Positions 61,651 through 64,000 of a stretch of 64,000 nt of DNA are shown here, piece by piece. Numbering within the stretch: the stretch's first letter is position 1; each line of letters begins with the position of its first letter. The stretch spans positions 5,554,501 through 5,618,500 of the forward strand of contig NZ_CP084061.1 of NCBI RefSeq assembly GCF_020215665.1, in the 5' to 3' direction. Source of the stretch: Blautia parvula (lineage in GTDB: Bacteria; Bacillota; Clostridia; Lachnospirales; Lachnospiraceae). Position numbers and translations under genes: made by a program. Under the pieces are notes generated by a model. It made no database searches, was not told the origin of the DNA, and saw nothing but the letters and a program-made list of their open reading frames with translations.

Positions 61651-62945
61651 TGGGATGGATGGTGTTGGTTTCCGGCTTTTTTACAGACAGTATCTGCATT
61701 TTGCTGTACTTCTTTCTCATCCGTACCTGGGACGGCGGCAGGAAAGAAAAAAGCCATACAGCGGTATTGGGGACAGCGTTTTTCCTGGCAGCCTTGTCAG
61801 GTCTTCTTTTTATACTGAAAGTGCCGGAATTTCCGATATTGACTGTGCAGGTTATTCTGGCGGCATCTGCCGGAGCATGGATTTATGGAATCAGGAGAAA
61901 AAGGGCTCTGTTTCTGGCTGTAGAATATGCAATGGCACTCAGCCTGTGGAAGTTTATCCTATGCGGAGCTATTGGTGTTATACTGCGCATGGATACCCTG
62001 CCGGGCAGAGGGACAGGGGGAAATCTGGCTGCGGACTGGATCGTTTGTGTGCTCACAGGTGTGTTATCCTTTTTTCTTTATAAAAAAAGGGAGGAGGAGA
62101 AGTCTGTCCGGCAGATACTGTCCAGGACCGCAGTTGCGGGACTGATACTGACAGTGACGCTCACGGAGCAGAATATTCTTCCCATAGGAGAAGAGGAAAT
62201 GCTGGCTCCTCTTATATTTGCCATGGTCCTTCTCATGGGAATGCTGGTGTATTATACGCAGAGGCAGTACGAGAGGGAAAAGGAGCTGGCAGAATTAAAA
62301 TCTACCCAGAAGGAGCTTTTAGAGAGGGATTACAGGCGGCTCAATGAAATCTATGCGGGTAATGCAAGGCTTTTTCATGATTTTCACAACCATATGACAA
62401 TTCTGGGACAGCTTCTCAGGGAGGGAAAAACAGAGGAGGCATCCGCTTATCTGGAGGACATACAGGGGCCTGTCAAGAGGATTGCCAAAACAGTATGGAC
62501 CGGGGATGAAACCATGGATTACCTGATCAACAGCAAATTGATGGCGGCAAAGGAAAAGCAGATCCATATGGAGATCAATATAGAATTTCCTAGACAGACG
62601 GGCATACGCAGCGCTGATTTGTGTGCGGTTCTCGGGAATCTTCTGGACAATGCACTGGAAGCGGCAGGGCAGGCAGAGGATGACAGCAGACGCAGCATTT
62701 GGCTGACCATACGGCGCATCAATCATATGCTGGTCATAAAGGTTCAAAATACCTGTGAAAAACAGCCTGTGCGGGAAAATGGGGAATGGATGACCACAAA
62801 AGAGGACAAATCCCTTCATGGATGGGGATTGAAGAGCGCTGCCGCCGCAGTGGAAAAATATAACGGCACCCTGCTGAACCGTTGGGAGAACTCTGTGTTT
62901 ACAGCTACGGCGGTCATGTATTACCGGGAACAGGAGGAAATGTAA
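61647..62945 (+). CDS. GHKL sensor histidine kinase (AgrC/LytS-like)
   Basis: This 432-residue protein has about six N-terminal helices, a coiled linker, the acceptor His244 in LFHDFHNHM and a GHKL ATPase domain (LGNLLDNALEAAG, then HGWGLKSAAAAVEKY). ATG 61647 overlaps the regulator stop by four bases and has GGGGGG upstream; a frame opening at 61509 lies inside the regulator. Peptide or membrane signals are the usual inputs for this class. Confidence 0.9.
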   Translation: MMGWMVLVSGFFTDSICILLYFFLIRTWDGGRKEKSHTAVLGTAFFLAALSGLLFILKVPEFPILTVQVILAASAGAWIYGIRRKRALFLAVEYAMALSLWKFILCGAIGVILRMDTLPGRGTGGNLAADWIVCVLTGVLSFFLYKKREEEKSVRQILSRTAVAGLILTVTLTEQNILPIGEEEMLAPLIFAMVLLMGMLVYYTQRQYEREKELAELKSTQKELLERDYRRLNEIYAGNARLFHDFHNHMTILGQLLREGKTEEASAYLEDIQGPVKRIAKTVWTGDETMDYLINSKLMAAKEKQIHMEINIEFPRQTGIRSADLCAVLGNLLDNALEAAGQAEDDSRRSIWLTIRRINHMLVIKVQNTCEKQPVRENGEWMTTKEDKSLHGWGLKSAAAAVEKYNGTLLNRWENSVFTATAVMYYREQEEM

Positions 62946-62950
62946 AGTTT

Positions 62951-63016
62951 CCATTTGCGGACAAAATGCCTCCATTTACGCCCAAATCCGTACAGCGGAT
63001 TCCTCTGTGCTATGAT
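62951..63016 (+). promoter_or_regulatory. Putative LytTR-binding direct repeats and extended -10 promoter
   Basis: CCATTTGCGGACAAA (62951-62965) and CCATTTACGCCCAAA (62972-62986) match at 12 of 15 positions with a 21-bp period, two helical turns, as LytTR regulators prefer. They end where a -35 would be for the extended -10 TGCTATGAT (63008-63016). This should control the small-protein/ABC operon that follows. Confidence 0.65.
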
Positions 63017-63052
63017 AAGACCATAGAAAAAAGCAAAGAGGAGGAATCAAAT

Positions 63053-63217
63053 ATGCGTCATTATTACTTTCGTTTATTCTTTGGAATCATCTGGCTGTTG
63101 GCAGCATTGGTAAGCTTTCTCTCGGCAAATATCTGGTTTGGTATCCTGTATATAGTGTTGGGAGCTTGTTTTCTTCTTTCGGCATATCATTTGGGAAAGG
63201 ACAGGGAGGACAAATGA
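63053..63217 (+). CDS. Small two-helix membrane protein, 54 residues
   Basis: This protein, MRHYYFRLFFGIIWLLAALV followed by a second hydrophobic segment (about 27-45) and a charged tail KDREDK, is translated from an ATG with GAGGAGGAA upstream. Its stop overlaps the ATPase start by four bases. It likely is an accessory subunit of the ABC transporter encoded after it. No family function known. Confidence 0.85.
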   Translation: MRHYYFRLFFGIIWLLAALVSFLSANIWFGILYIVLGACFLLSAYHLGKDREDK

Positions 63218-63909
63218 AAGCAGAATTTTCCGTAAAAGGCCTTACCGCCTGGTATGTGAAAGAGAAGCCGGTTCTGCAGAATCTGACCTTTCAGTTACAG
63301 GAACATGAGGCAGTGGGGATGATCGGGTTGAACGGTGCGGGTAAGACCACCTTGCTCAATTGTCTCTGCGGCCTTCATGACCGGTTTCAGGCAGAACACA
63401 TCCAATGGGAGGGCGAAGATATCTCTTTGAGAAATCCTGCATTTATGTCACGCAGATATGCTGTTTTTGACGGGGAGGCGCCTTTCGGATATTTTACATT
63501 TCGGGAATATCTGGCCTATGTATTCGGCACATACAAGAGGCAGGTTCCTGATATAGAAACGCTGGTGCAGGGGTTTTCCTTTGAGAAATATGAAGATGTA
63601 CTGATAAAAGAGCTGTCTACCGGTAATAAAAAGAAAGTGTATCTCATCACAGCATTTGCGCTGCGCCCGGAGCTTCTCTTCCTGGATGAACCGGTTAACG
63701 GGCTGGATTTTCAGAGTACGGAATTTTTGTATACGCAGATCAAAGAATATAAGGAGCACGGGACGGTTTTCTTTTCTTCCCACGTGCTGGAAAGTGTGTC
63801 TCTTACAGCGGACAGGATTCTGCTTCTGAAGAACGGAAGCATGGAGGAGCTTAAGGACAGGGAATGGAAAGAAAACGGGGATATAAGAGAGGTGCTTCGT
63901 CATGTATGA
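63214..63909 (+). CDS. ABC transporter ATPase
   Basis: This 231-residue ATPase has Walker A GLNGAGKTT, a divergent signature LSTGNKKK and Walker B LLFLDEPVNGLD, with switch His in FFSSHVLES. The type resembles bacitracin/lantibiotic or ABC-2 exporters. ATG 63214 overlaps the small gene's stop; AGGGAGG is upstream. The membrane component begins at 63902. It is probably induced by the LytTR/GHKL system just upstream. Confidence 0.9.
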   Translation: MKAEFSVKGLTAWYVKEKPVLQNLTFQLQEHEAVGMIGLNGAGKTTLLNCLCGLHDRFQAEHIQWEGEDISLRNPAFMSRRYAVFDGEAPFGYFTFREYLAYVFGTYKRQVPDIETLVQGFSFEKYEDVLIKELSTGNKKKVYLITAFALRPELLFLDEPVNGLDFQSTEFLYTQIKEYKEHGTVFFSSHVLESVSLTADRILLLKNGSMEELKDREWKENGDIREVLRHV

Positions 63910-64000
63910 GACTTTTGCAGTGTTCTTAAAAAAGCTGCTGGGTAAGCGCTGGGAACGCGCTGGCAGGTCTTTTTTATACTGTGGGATCGGAGTTACCGCC
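63902..64000 (+). CDS. Start of the partner ABC permease (3' partial)
   Basis: An ATG with AGAGGTG upstream opens a frame that runs to the window end (MYETFAVFLKKLLGKRWERA then a hydrophobic start), overlapping the ATPase stop by eight bases. A short amphipathic start before a helix is typical of ABC-2 permeases. Only 33 residues are visible. Confidence 0.65.
   Translation, partial: MYETFAVFLKKLLGKRWERAGRSFLYCGIGVTA

Noticed and set aside
1-64000. tRNA, rRNA, insertion sequence, phage or CRISPR features
   Set aside because: I looked on both strands and saw no cloverleaf with CCA, no rRNA-like stretch, no transposase or integrase and no spaced repeat array.

Overview
The window reads as chromosome from a Gram-positive anaerobe of the Clostridia, most likely a gut Lachnospiraceae of the Blautia/Hungatella kind. 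That placement is an inference. It rests on the many YesM/YesN-type two-component systems, lipoprotein sugar-binding proteins, non-pyrrolysine MttB-family methyltransferases with a corrinoid protein, ferredoxin-linked 2-oxoacid oxidation, strong GGAGG-type ribosome binding sites and some TTG/GTG starts. I saw no rRNA, tRNA, CRISPR array, insertion sequence or phage gene.

Region 1 (1-16.6 kb) is a catabolic island for a methylated amine or amino-acid-like compound. It holds the end of a BCCT betaine-type carrier, a two-subunit aconitase-X dehydratase, a YugP-like metallopeptidase, a PocR/AraC regulator, a corrinoid protein, two divergent MttB-family methyltransferases, an EamA exporter, an IclR regulator, a four-subunit 2-oxoacid:ferredoxin oxidoreductase, a fused ADP-forming acyl-CoA synthetase, a RidA enamine deaminase and a metal amidohydrolase. 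Read as one pathway: import, demethylation onto corrinoid, dehydration to an enamine, hydrolysis to a 2-oxoacid, oxidation to acyl-CoA with reduced ferredoxin, and ATP from the CoA thioester.

Region 2 (16.7-25.6 kb) has a GntP-type permease and mannonate dehydratase (uxuA), then a sensory cassette: a lipoprotein sugar-binding protein, two tandem YesM-like kinases (the first with a degenerate ATPase domain) and a YesN/AraC response regulator. There is no ABC permease.

Region 3 (25.8-33.7 kb) is visibly more A+T-rich. It carries another YesM/YesN pair, a complete sugar-type ABC importer (binding protein plus two permeases) and a URO-D-superfamily protein.

Region 4 (33.7-43.0 kb) is mostly on the minus strand. 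It holds a LytTR regulator / M20 peptidase / GHKL kinase operon with a 19-residue cationic peptide gene divergent from it, and an OmpR/kinase/ABC/FtsX-permease operon ending in a lipoprotein and two very small membrane proteins. A decayed gene fragment follows near 43.2-43.5 kb.

Region 5 (43.5-47 kb) is a second URO-D module: divergent AraC regulator, URO-D protein and an orphan ABC binding protein.

Region 6 (47.3-57.6 kb) is a galactose-type mglBAC importer, whose permease has a long N-terminal coiled coil, followed by its likely YesN/YesM sensor system with two further binding proteins.

Region 7 (57.9-64 kb) is a BceAB-like ABC exporter, a second LytTR/GHKL system, and the start of an ABC operon that this system may control through 21-bp-spaced direct repeats. 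The last gene runs off the window.
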